DNA of 64,000 nt, taken from positions 1,302,001-1,366,000 of the forward strand of contig JACKNO010000001.1 of the NCBI GenBank assembly GCA_024234815.1, written 5' to 3'. Positions 26,045-34,161 of the stretch are shown here, piece after piece. A program made the position numbers and the translations under genes. Below the pieces are notes generated by a model. That model was not told where the DNA came from and ran no database searches. It worked only from the letters and a program-made list of their open reading frames with translations. The stretch's first letter is position 1. Each line of letters opens with the position of its first letter. The stretch comes from Pseudomonadales bacterium (GTDB lineage: Bacteria > Pseudomonadota > Gammaproteobacteria > Pseudomonadales > Halieaceae).

Positions 26045-26111
26045 TCCGGCCGGGAAAGCGTTTTTGTTCGCGAGTATCGGGGAAGCGGGCGAAAACGCTT
26101 TCCCGGCCGGA
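26045..26111. repeat. Long hairpin B (22 bp stem, one mismatch) with loop complementary to hairpin A
   Basis: The arm at 26045-26066 (starting TCCGGCCGGGAAAGCG) pairs with 26090-26111 (ending CGCTTTCCCGGCCGGA) with one non-Watson-Crick position. The 23-base loop 26067-26089 contains TCGCGAGTATCGGGGAAGCG, the inverted copy of the loop of hairpin A with one substitution. The stems of A and B are unrelated. The spacer between the hairpins is 64 bp. It could act as a bidirectional transcription barrier for orn and queG, or be a dispersed palindromic element. Confidence 0.85.
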
Positions 26112-26212
26112 GCCGATAGCAGGGAGGGAGCCAGGAGATAAGGCCTTGCCACTGCTAGTTACGCTGTATACGCAGCAGGTGAAGAAACTTCAGAAGTGAA
26201 TGGCAATTGCGG

Positions 26213-27280
26213 TCACAGGCCGTGGCGCCGCAGGGCCCAGCTCACGTGCTCACGCACCAGTTCCGAGGCGGAATTACGCCGCGCCAGCAGGGCATCGGTG
26301 ACGGCGGTGGTGGTCGGCGCGTTGCCCAGTGCCACCGCCAGATTGCGCAGCCAGCGCTCGTGGCCAATTCGGCGGATGGCCGAGCCCTGGGTCTTTTCAA
26401 GGTAGGTTTCTTCGTCCCACAAAAACAACTCGGCCAGTTCGGCGCCTTCCAGTCCGTGCCGGGGCTTGAAATCGTCCTCGGCGGTCACCTGGGCAAACTT
26501 GTTCCAGGGACAGGCCAGCTGGCAATCGTCACAGCCGAACACCCGGTTGCCCATCAGTGGCCTCAGCGCGGGGTCGATAGAGCCCTTGTGCTCGATGGTC
26601 AGGTAGGAAATACACTTGCGCGCATCCAGCTGAAAGGGGCCGGTGAACGCATTTGTCGGGCAGATTTCGAGGCAGGCGGTGCAGGTACCACAGTGCTTGC
26701 TTTCCCGCGGAATGTCGGCCGGCAGCGGCAGGTCTGTGTAAATTTCCCCGAGGAAAAACCAGGAGCCAGCATCGGGATTGATCAGCATGGTGTTCTTGGC
26801 TATCCAGCCCATGCCGGCCCTCTCGGCCAAAGCGCGCTCCAGTACCGGCGCGCTGTCGACAAACGCGCGATAGCTGCCACCCCCCGCCAACGCCTGGATG
26901 CGGGCGGCCAGTGCCGCCAGGCGCTTGCGCATCAGTTTGTGGTAATCCCTGCCCAGTGCGTAGCGTGAGATATAGGCCTTGTCCGGGGACGCCAGCACCT
27001 CCAGTGGCCGGGTGTCGTTCGCCAGGTAATCCAGTCGCACCGATATCACCCGGCAAGTGCCGGGTACCAGTTCCTCCGGTCGGGAGCGCATGGCACCGTG
27101 CCGCTCCATATAGTCCATGCTGCCGTGGTAACCGGCGTCGAGCCACTTTTGCAGGTAGGCCTCATGCTCGGCCAGCTCGATGTCGGCGATGCCCAGCTGC
27201 TGGAAGCCCAACTCCGCGGCCCACTGCCGGATTTGTTCCGCGATGGTGGCTTGTTCCTGTGGCGAGAGTTGTTGGGACAA
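26213..27280 (-). CDS. queG: Epoxyqueuosine reductase
   Basis: A 355-residue cobalamin/iron-sulfur enzyme that reduces epoxyqueuosine to queuosine in tRNA. It has the N-terminal AAELGFQQLGIADIELAEHEAYL region, two ferredoxin-type clusters (CGTCTACLEICPTNAF and CDDCQLACPWNKFA), and a C-terminal HEAT-like segment with RIGHERWLRNLAVALGNAP. Full length. It is divergent from nnr with about 220 bp between starts. Confidence 0.95.
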   Translation of the reverse strand: MSQQLSPQEQATIAEQIRQWAAELGFQQLGIADIELAEHEAYLQKWLDAGYHGSMDYMERHGAMRSRPEELVPGTCRVISVRLDYLANDTRPLEVLASPDKAYISRYALGRDYHKLMRKRLAALAARIQALAGGGSYRAFVDSAPVLERALAERAGMGWIAKNTMLINPDAGSWFFLGEIYTDLPLPADIPRESKHCGTCTACLEICPTNAFTGPFQLDARKCISYLTIEHKGSIDPALRPLMGNRVFGCDDCQLACPWNKFAQVTAEDDFKPRHGLEGAELAELFLWDEETYLEKTQGSAIRRIGHERWLRNLAVALGNAPTTTAVTDALLARRNSASELVREHVSWALRRHGL

Positions 27281-27502
27281 TGGGAAGCCGAAAACGGGAG
27301 ACTTGGGTGTACAATTCTGCCAGAAGCGCGCGGAGAGATCGCATAAATGGCATTTCTTTTTTTCCGCTCACGCGCGAGTTGACGCCTCCGGTGTTTTGCC
27401 GGACAGCGAAGGAGTGGGGCAACTGCTCGAAGCGCAGTCCCGATTTACTTTTACTGCGCGCTGGCTTCAGTCAGCAGGCCAGGAAAAATTCCGGAGAATA
27501 CA

Positions 27503-28993
27503 GTGTTTGAACCACCCGGCGCGGAGCGCCTTTACACCGCATCCCAGACCCGCGAACTGGATCATTGTGCAATCCGGGACCACGGGATTCCCGGCATCGC
27601 GCTCATGTCCCGGGCCGCCAGGGCGGCATTTGAGTGCCTGCTCGAAATCTGGCCCGAGCCGGAACAGGTGCAGGTGTGGTGCGGTACCGGCAACAATGGC
27701 GGCGACGGTTTCCTGATAGCCGATCTGGCCCACAAGCGTGGTTTTGCCACCACTGTCTTGCAGGTGGGCGATCCCGCGAAAATCGGTGGAGACGCACTGC
27801 TGGCAAGGCAACAGGCCGTGGCCAACGGTGTCAGGATTGAAGCATTCGGGGATGCCCCGCTTGAGGTGGCTGGGGTCGTGGTCGACGCCTTGCTGGGAAC
27901 CGGGCTGGGGGGTGACGTGCGCGGTGATTACCGGAAGGCTATCGAGGCAATCAACGGTAGCGGCGCGCCCGTGCTGGCGGTGGATATTCCCTCCGGCCTC
28001 TGTTCCGATACCGGCAGGGTACTTGGCGTGGCGGTAAAGGCGGATATTACCGTGACCTTTATCGGCCTCAAACGCGGTCTGTTCACGCTGGCTGCGGCGG
28101 ATCATACCGGCGCCATCGAATTCAATGACCTCGGTGTGCCACCGGAGGTCTATGCGCAGGTGGCCTGCGACAGCTATCGGCTGGAGCTGGAAAGTTTGCT
28201 GGAGAGTCTGCCCGCACGCCCCGCCACTGCCCACAAGGGCCTGTATGGCAACGTACTCATTGTGGGGGGCGATCACGGCATGGCCGGTGCCGCGGCCCTG
28301 GCGGCAGAAGCGGCATTGCGTTGCGGCGCCGGCCTGGTGAAGGTGGCGACCCGGCAGGAGCATGTGGCGGCATTGGTCGCCCGCACGCCCGAGTCCATGC
28401 CAATCGGTGTGCGCTCGGGACAGGATCTCAAGGCTCTGGTGGAATCTGCCGACGTGCTGGTGGTGGGGCCGGGCCTGGGCAAGTCGGCCTGGTCAGAACA
28501 GCTGCTACAGGTGGCGGCCGCCAGCGGCAAGCCAATGGTGCTGGACGCGGACGGCCTCAACCTGCTGGTGCAGGGTGAGGCCATCAGCCAGCGCCGGCGC
28601 GACAACTGGGTGTTGACGCCCCACCCGGGCGAAGCGGCTCGCCTCCTCGGCTGCTCCACCGCGGATATACAGGGTGACCGCTTTGCCGCCGTGCGTCAGT
28701 TGCAGGAGCGCTACGGAGGAATTGCGGTTCTCAAGGGCAACGGGAGCCTGGTGGCGGATGGCCGCTGGGTGTTGCTTGGCGACTACGGCAACCCCGGTAT
28801 GGCCAGCGGTGGTATGGGGGACGTATTGAGCGGGGTGATCGGCTCCCTGTTGGCGCAGCGCCTGCCAGCCCTGGACGCGGCGGCGCTGGGTGTCTGCCTG
28901 CACGGCGCGGCGGCGGATATCGCGGCCCGGGACGGGCAGCGCGGCCTTCTCGCCAGCGACCTGATTCCCGCCATGCGGGAATTGCTTGGATGA
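27503..28993 (+). CDS. nnr: Bifunctional NAD(P)HX epimerase/dehydratase
   Basis: A 496-residue two-domain metabolite-repair enzyme. The N-terminal YjeF_N epimerase (~residues 15-210) includes WCGTGNNGGDGFLIADLA and PVLAVDIPSGLCSDTG. The C-terminal ADP-dependent dehydratase (~225-495) includes LYGNVLIVGGDHGMAGAA, LVVGPGLGKS, LTPHPGEAARLL and GNPGMASGGMGDVLSG. GTG 27503 follows GGAGAATACA. Its stop overlaps the tsaE start (ATGA), as in many gammaproteobacteria where nnr-tsaE-amidase-mutL form one operon. Confidence 0.95.
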   Translation: MFEPPGAERLYTASQTRELDHCAIRDHGIPGIALMSRAARAAFECLLEIWPEPEQVQVWCGTGNNGGDGFLIADLAHKRGFATTVLQVGDPAKIGGDALLARQQAVANGVRIEAFGDAPLEVAGVVVDALLGTGLGGDVRGDYRKAIEAINGSGAPVLAVDIPSGLCSDTGRVLGVAVKADITVTFIGLKRGLFTLAAADHTGAIEFNDLGVPPEVYAQVACDSYRLELESLLESLPARPATAHKGLYGNVLIVGGDHGMAGAAALAAEAALRCGAGLVKVATRQEHVAALVARTPESMPIGVRSGQDLKALVESADVLVVGPGLGKSAWSEQLLQVAAASGKPMVLDADGLNLLVQGEAISQRRRDNWVLTPHPGEAARLLGCSTADIQGDRFAAVRQLQERYGGIAVLKGNGSLVADGRWVLLGDYGNPGMASGGMGDVLSGVIGSLLAQRLPALDAAALGVCLHGAAADIAARDGQRGLLASDLIPAMRELLG

Positions 28994-29463
28994 CCCTGGA
29001 CGCGCTCACACTTGAGGTCGCGGGCGAGGCGGCCATGGAGGCGCTGGGTGCGCGGCTGGCCGCGGCGGCGGCTCCGGCGCTGGTCGTCTACCTGGTCGGC
29101 GATCTCGGCATGGGAAAAACCACTTTCAGCCGCGGCTTTATCAAGGGGCTTGGGCATCGCGGCGCGGTTAAAAGTCCCACCTATACCCTGGTGGAGCCCT
29201 ACCAACTGGGCGCGCAGCAGGTCTATCACTTTGACCTCTATCGCCTTGGGGACCCCGAAGAGCTGGAATTTATGGGAATCCGCGACTACTTCAGTGACGG
29301 CGCGATTAGTCTGGTGGAATGGCCGGGGCGTGGCAAAGGTGCTTTGCCCCCGGCGGATATAACGATTAAAATAGAACGCGAAGGCAGCGGCCGCCGCGTG
29401 CAGTTGTGCGCAGACACGGGCTTGGGGAAGTCCGTGTTGGCGCGAATGCAGGCACAGGGCTGA
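28990..29463 (+). CDS. tsaE: tRNA threonylcarbamoyladenosine biosynthesis ATPase TsaE
   Basis: A 157-residue P-loop protein needed with TsaB and TsaD for t6A37 of tRNA. It shows GDLGMGKTTFSRGFIKGLG near residue 38, VKSPTYTLVEPY near 59, YHFDLYRLGDPEEL near 78 and LVEWPGRGK near 107, the complete motif set. It overlaps the nnr stop by four bases, indicating translational coupling. Confidence 0.95.
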   Translation: MTLDALTLEVAGEAAMEALGARLAAAAAPALVVYLVGDLGMGKTTFSRGFIKGLGHRGAVKSPTYTLVEPYQLGAQQVYHFDLYRLGDPEELEFMGIRDYFSDGAISLVEWPGRGKGALPPADITIKIEREGSGRRVQLCADTGLGKSVLARMQAQG

Positions 29464-29532
29464 GCCAGAAGACCAGCCCCGGCCGTGAGAGACAATAAGT
29501 GCTGCGGGCGTGGCACATACGGCGGGAGTGAC

Positions 29533-30834
29533 ATGGGCAGGACGTGGGTCGGGGCTATCCTGGGAATGCTTACAGCGTTGCCGGTGTGGTCTGTAGAGGT
29601 GCATGACGTGCGTCTGTGGCGCGCACCTGACCACACTCGGATCGTTTTTGACCTGACCGCCCCCGCCGAGCATAAGCTCATCGTGCTCGACAACCCCAGC
29701 CGCATCGTGCTCGATGTGGAAAATACGCAAATCAAAGCGGGAGTTACCGATCTCAAGCTGGACGGCACCCCGGTGCAGATGGTGCGCACCGGTGTTCGCG
29801 ATGGCGGTGACCTGCGAGTGGTGCTGGAGCTGGGCGCCGAGGTCAACCCGCGCAGTTTTTTCCTGAAGGCAAACGAACAGGCGGGCGACCGACTCGTGCT
29901 GGACCTGTATGACAAGTCCGCGCAACAGGAAGTGGCTGTTCCCAAGAGTGTCCAGCATTCTGGCAAGCGCGACATCATTATTGCCATCGATGCCGGCCAC
30001 GGCGGGGAAGACCCGGGCGCCATCGGTCCGGGTCGGCGGCAAGAGAAGGATGTGGTGCTGGCGATTGCCAAAGAGTTGAATGCGCTGTTGCAGGCCGACC
30101 AGGGCTTCAAACCCACCATGATTCGCACCGGAGACTACTATGTGAGCCTGCGCGGCCGTCGCGATCTCGCGCGCGAGCGCCAGGCCGACCTGTTCGTGTC
30201 GATCCACGCGGATGCTTTCAAGCGCAAGGAGGCGCACGGCGCCTCGGTCTACGCCCTTTCCACCAGTGGCGCCACCTCAACCGCCGCGAGCTACCTTGCC
30301 CAGCGTGAGAACGAGTCCGACCTGGTGGGCGGGGTGACGCTGTCCGACAAGGATGACGTTCTGGCCAGCGTACTGGCCGACTTGTCCATGACCTCCACGC
30401 TGGACAACAGCCTGAAGCTGGGCAGCAAGGTGCTGCGCCACGTGGATACCGTGGCAAAACTGCACAAAAACAATGTGGAGCAGGCAGGTTTCGCGGTGCT
30501 TAAATCTCCTGATCTGCCCTCGATACTGGTGGAAACCGGTTTTATTTCCAACCCGGAAGAGGCAAAGCTGCTGTCCAGCAGTTCCTACCAGAAAAAAATG
30601 GCACGGGCCATTCACGCCGGTATCCGGGAGTGGTTCCTGGCGCATCCGCCCTCGGGTACCCTGGTCGCCTGGCAGAGGCAGCAGAAGGGTGAGCAGTATA
30701 CTATCGCCCGGGGCGACACACTGTCCGGCATTGCCGAGCGTTTCAACGTTCGCGTCTCCGATCTGAAAAACCGCAACGGGATAAGCGGAGAAAAAATCAT
30801 GGTGGGGCAGAAACTGCTGATCCCCACTACCTGA
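29533..30834 (+). CDS. amiC: N-acetylmuramoyl-L-alanine amidase with AMIN and LysM domains
   Basis: A 433-residue septal peptidoglycan amidase. A signal peptide (1-20) is followed by an AMIN domain (~22-115, VEVHDVRLWRAPDHTRIVF). The Amidase_3 zinc domain (~145-375) has the ligands in IDAGHGGEDPGAIG, SIHADAF and VETGFISNPEEA. A C-terminal LysM repeat follows (YTIARGDTLSGIAERFNV, LLIPTT). The regulatory helix that blocks the active site in AmiB/C lies in the GGVTLSDKDDVLASVLADLS region. ATG 29533 starts the signal peptide; GTG 29485 would add 16 unlikely residues. The symbol could equally be amiB. Confidence 0.92.
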   Translation: MGRTWVGAILGMLTALPVWSVEVHDVRLWRAPDHTRIVFDLTAPAEHKLIVLDNPSRIVLDVENTQIKAGVTDLKLDGTPVQMVRTGVRDGGDLRVVLELGAEVNPRSFFLKANEQAGDRLVLDLYDKSAQQEVAVPKSVQHSGKRDIIIAIDAGHGGEDPGAIGPGRRQEKDVVLAIAKELNALLQADQGFKPTMIRTGDYYVSLRGRRDLARERQADLFVSIHADAFKRKEAHGASVYALSTSGATSTAASYLAQRENESDLVGGVTLSDKDDVLASVLADLSMTSTLDNSLKLGSKVLRHVDTVAKLHKNNVEQAGFAVLKSPDLPSILVETGFISNPEEAKLLSSSSYQKKMARAIHAGIREWFLAHPPSGTLVAWQRQQKGEQYTIARGDTLSGIAERFNVRVSDLKNRNGISGEKIMVGQKLLIPTT

Positions 30835-30849
30835 TGTAGCCGCGCGCAA

Positions 30850-32688
30850 ATGCCCCGTATCCAGTTACTCAGCCCCAGGCTGGCCAACCAGATTGCCGCA
30901 GGAGAAGTGGTTGAGCGGCCGGCCTCCGTGGTCAAGGAAGTGCTGGAGAACAGTCTCGACGCGGGGGCGACTCGGGTGGAAATCGACGTGGAGGCCGGCG
31001 GCAGCAAGCTGATCCGCATACGGGACAACGGCGGTGGCATGGCTGCCGAGGACCTGCCCCTGGCACTGGCCCGGCACGCTACCAGCAAGATCGCCTCCCT
31101 GGAGGATCTGGAGCGGGTGGGCAGCCTGGGTTTCCGGGGCGAAGCCCTGGCCAGTATCGGCTCCGTATCCCGTCTCACCCTCACCAGCAACCCGGCCGAT
31201 GACGGTAGTGAGGGGAGTTCCGCCGCGTGTGAGGGGCGGGACATGGAGGTGCTGCTGAGGCCCGCGCCCCATCCGCGCGGCACCACGGTTGAGGTGCGTG
31301 ACCTGTTTTTCAATACGCCGGCGCGGCGAAAATTCCTGCGTACCGAGAAGACCGAGTTCAGCCACCTGGAAGAGGTGGTAAAGCGGCTGGCGCTCTCCCG
31401 TTTCGATGTCGCTTTCAGCCTGCGCCATAACGGCCGCGTGCTGCATAACCTGAAGCCGGGCGACAGCCAGGCCGAGCGCCAGCGTCGGGTTGCTACCATC
31501 TGCGGCCCGGCTTTCATGGAGCAGGCGCTCTATATCGAGACCGACCAGCCGCCGTTGAAACTGTGGGGCTGGGTGGGCCTGCCCACGTTCTCCCGCAGCC
31601 AGGCGGACCTGCAATACTTCTTTGTGAACGGTCGGATTATTCGCGACCGGCTGGTGGCCCATGCGGTCAAACAGGCCTATAGGGATGTGCTTTACCATGG
31701 CCGCCATCCCGCGTTTGTCCTGTACCTCGAGCTCGATCCCGCCCAGGTGGATGTGAATGTGCACCCCACCAAGCACGAGGTGAGATTCCGGGACGGGCGG
31801 GCCGTGCACAATTTTATCTTTTCCAGTCTGCACCGGGCGCTGGCGGATGTCCGCCCGGGTGACCAGCAGGCCGACAGCTCTGCCGATCTTGGGGACGGTA
31901 CGGCGGTGGACACGCTCACCGGCGAAATCACCCGCCAGGGAGGGCTGGCCTGGGGTATACAGCCCGCCTCGTCGGGGAGCGCAGGCACTGGTGGCGCCGC
32001 GGCCTATCGCGGCCAGGCCGGCGCCGCCCCGGGACTGGCCGCCGAACAGGTGCGCGACTACGGCCGGGTGCACGGCCTGCCGGCAGTGGATGCTGACGAA
32101 GAAGTGCCCCCCCTGGGATACGCGCTGGCCCAGCTCAGGGGTATTTATATTCTGGCGGAAAACGCGCGGGGGCTGGTACTGGTCGATATGCACGCCGCCC
32201 ACGAGCGCATCACCTATGAGCGCCTGAAAACCGCGCGCGCACATGAGGGTATTCGCAGCCAGCCCTTGCTGGTACCCCGGGCGGTGGCGGTGAGCCAGCG
32301 GGAGGTGCAGGTGGCTGCCGAGCACGGCGATCTGTTCCAGCGGCTGGGGATGGTGGTGGAGGTTGCCGGGGACGAATCCCTGGTGATCCGCCAGATCCCG
32401 GTGAGCCTGAGGGACTCGAACGTGGAGCAATTGCTCAGGGATGTGCTGGCGGATCTTATCGAATTCGGCAGTTCCGACCGCATTGAGGGTCACCTCGACG
32501 AGATACTCTCCACCATGGCCTGTCACGGCTCGGTGCGCGCCAATCGCCGCCTCACGATTCCGGAAATGAACGCCCTGTTGCGTGACATGGAAGAAACCGA
32601 GCGCTCGGGCCAGTGCAACCACGGCCGGCCCACCTGGACCCAGTTGAGTGTCGAGGAGCTGGACAGGCTGTTCCTGCGGGGTCGTTGA
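30850..32688 (+). CDS. mutL: DNA mismatch repair protein MutL
   Basis: A 612-residue protein. The N-terminal GHKL ATPase carries IAAGEVVERPASVVKEVLENSL, IRDNGGGMAAEDL and GFRGEALASIGSVS, followed by the transducer domain (NVHPTKHEVRF). A variable Gly/Ala-rich linker occupies ~residues 335-415. The C-terminal dimerisation domain starts near residue 420 (LGYALAQLRGIYIL) and ends with FLRGR. No DQHA(X)2E(X)4E endonuclease motif is visible; the VDMHAAHERITYE segment is the MutH-dependent-type or degenerate variant. It lies 15 bp after the amidase gene and 4 bp before miaA. Confidence 0.96.
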   Translation: MPRIQLLSPRLANQIAAGEVVERPASVVKEVLENSLDAGATRVEIDVEAGGSKLIRIRDNGGGMAAEDLPLALARHATSKIASLEDLERVGSLGFRGEALASIGSVSRLTLTSNPADDGSEGSSAACEGRDMEVLLRPAPHPRGTTVEVRDLFFNTPARRKFLRTEKTEFSHLEEVVKRLALSRFDVAFSLRHNGRVLHNLKPGDSQAERQRRVATICGPAFMEQALYIETDQPPLKLWGWVGLPTFSRSQADLQYFFVNGRIIRDRLVAHAVKQAYRDVLYHGRHPAFVLYLELDPAQVDVNVHPTKHEVRFRDGRAVHNFIFSSLHRALADVRPGDQQADSSADLGDGTAVDTLTGEITRQGGLAWGIQPASSGSAGTGGAAAYRGQAGAAPGLAAEQVRDYGRVHGLPAVDADEEVPPLGYALAQLRGIYILAENARGLVLVDMHAAHERITYERLKTARAHEGIRSQPLLVPRAVAVSQREVQVAAEHGDLFQRLGMVVEVAGDESLVIRQIPVSLRDSNVEQLLRDVLADLIEFGSSDRIEGHLDEILSTMACHGSVRANRRLTIPEMNALLRDMEETERSGQCNHGRPTWTQLSVEELDRLFLRGR

Positions 32689-32692
32689 TACG

Positions 32693-33679
32693 GTGACCGA
32701 TGCCACGGCTGCGGCGCAAAAGCCCCTGTTGATCTGTCTGATGGGTCCTACGGCCTCGGGCAAGACCGATCTGGCTATCGAACTGGCCGGCGTCCGCGAC
32801 TGTGAACTGGTCAGTGTGGATTCGGCCCTTGTGTACCGGGGTCTGGACATCGGCAGCGCCAAGCCCGCATTTCCGCACCACCTGATCGATATCCGGGACC
32901 CGGTGGATGTGTATTCCGCTGCCGATTTCGCGGCGGATGCGCATCGCCTGGCAGCGGAGATAATCGGCCGCGGGCGCACGCCGCTGCTGGTTGGGGGTAC
33001 GATGCTGTATTTCAGGGCTTTCCTGGAAGGCCTGGCGGAGATGCCCGCGGCGGACGCGGGCATCCGCCAGGAGATCGAGGCCGAGGCCCGGGCCCATGGC
33101 TGGCCCTGGGTGCACGCCCGCCTGGCCGCGGTCGACCCGGAGGCAGCCGAACGCATCCACCCGCATCACTCCCAGCGCCTGGGCCGGGCGCTGGAGGTGT
33201 ACCGAGCCAGTGGCATCGCCATGACCGAGTGGCAGCGCCGCCAGGGCTCACTGCCGCGGCCGGCTGAGAAATACCGTATAGTGCAATTGGCAATCTGCCC
33301 GCAGCAGCGATCGGTCCTGCACCGGCGGATCAGCCGCCGCTTCGAGCAGATGATGACCGCCGGGCTGCTGGCGGAAGTGAGTGCCCTGTACCGGCGCGGG
33401 GACCTTGGCCCGGACCTGCCCGCCATCCGGGCGGTGGGCTATCGACAGCTGTGGCGACACCTGGCGGGAGAGTGCTCGCTGGAAGCGGCCGTCACCGCTG
33501 CCGTCACCGCCACGAGGCAGTTGGCCAAGCGCCAGCTGACCTGGTTGCGCAAGTGGCCGGAGTTAAATTGGATATATACCAATGAAGAGGGGAACCTGGC
33601 GGTCGCCGCGGAGTCTGATACCACGGGGACGATAATAGGACAAAAACCCATTGAGCGGGCCTTGAACTATCTTGATTGA
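32693..33679 (+). CDS. miaA: tRNA dimethylallyltransferase
   Basis: A 328-residue enzyme that prenylates A37 of tRNAs reading UNN codons. P-loop GPTASGKTDLAIEL, the DSALVYRGLDIGSAKP segment (usually DSxQVYRxMDIGTAKP, so a Q-to-L variation here), LVGGTMLYFRAFLEGLA, HHSQRLGRALEVYRASG and the C-terminal AVGYRQLW and ATRQLAKRQLTWLRKW motifs are all present. The GTG start at 32693 lies four bases after the mutL stop; no better start exists in frame. Confidence 0.93.
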   Translation: MTDATAAAQKPLLICLMGPTASGKTDLAIELAGVRDCELVSVDSALVYRGLDIGSAKPAFPHHLIDIRDPVDVYSAADFAADAHRLAAEIIGRGRTPLLVGGTMLYFRAFLEGLAEMPAADAGIRQEIEAEARAHGWPWVHARLAAVDPEAAERIHPHHSQRLGRALEVYRASGIAMTEWQRRQGSLPRPAEKYRIVQLAICPQQRSVLHRRISRRFEQMMTAGLLAEVSALYRRGDLGPDLPAIRAVGYRQLWRHLAGECSLEAAVTAAVTATRQLAKRQLTWLRKWPELNWIYTNEEGNLAVAAESDTTGTIIGQKPIERALNYLD

Positions 33680-33721
33680 CCCCCACTGTAGTATGCTGTT
33701 GCCGCACTCGGCTGCCCGCCG

Positions 33722-33754
33722 GCGTCGTTTGAACCTGGGAGTTCAACCGGACGC
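33722..33754 (+). terminator. Interrupted hairpin in the miaA-hfq gap
   Basis: GCGTC (33722-33726) pairs with GACGC (33750-33754), and GTTTGAAC (33727-33734) with GTTCAAC (33741-33747), around a six-base loop. TTATTCTC follows, so it could act as a partial terminator or processing stem separating miaA from the more highly expressed hfq. About 85 bp remain between it and the hfq start, enough for an hfq promoter, but no clear -35/-10 pair was identified. Confidence 0.4.
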
Positions 33755-33838
33755 TTATTCTCAAGGCATAATAACAGTGCGATTTTGGAAGCTTTTGTCA
33801 CTTTATTTCGGCTCGGTTTGAGCCATTTAGGAGGAATT

Positions 33839-34096
33839 ATGTCAAAAGGGCACACTCTACAAGACCCTTACCTGAATATCTTGCGTAAGGAACGCGTACC
33901 CGTCTCAATCTACCTGGTGAATGGAATCAAGCTGCAGGGTCAGATCGAGTCTTTCGACCAGTTTGTCGTGCTGCTCAAGAATACCGTCAGCCAGATGGTC
34001 TACAAGCACGCCATTTCCACCGTGGTTCCGTCGCGGGTAGTGCGCATGCCGCTGCAAAACCCACCGGAAGACGCAGAAGATGGTGGCGACAGCTAG
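33839..34096 (+). CDS. hfq: RNA-binding protein Hfq
   Basis: An 85-residue Sm-like RNA chaperone. The Sm1 motif is SIYLVNGIKLQGQIESFDQF and the Sm2 motif is YKHAISTVVPSR. The opening MSKGHTLQDPYLNILRKER includes the proximal-face Q and the lateral residues. ATG 33839 follows TAGGAGGAATT, an unusually strong ribosome site. The C-terminal tail is short and acidic. Forms hexamers that pair sRNAs with mRNAs. Confidence 0.98.
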   Translation: MSKGHTLQDPYLNILRKERVPVSIYLVNGIKLQGQIESFDQFVVLLKNTVSQMVYKHAISTVVPSRVVRMPLQNPPEDAEDGGDS

Positions 34097-34161
34097 GATC
34101 GTGTTTGGCGTTCGCCCGCAGGGCGATCGCCAGCCCCCTTTGTCAAATCGCCGAGGTACTA

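Noticed and set aside
30865..33156. 763-codon minus-strand frame opposite mutL-miaA
   Set aside because: It is antisense to two well-conserved genes with full motifs and is a result of G+C-rich codon bias; no family features in the translation.
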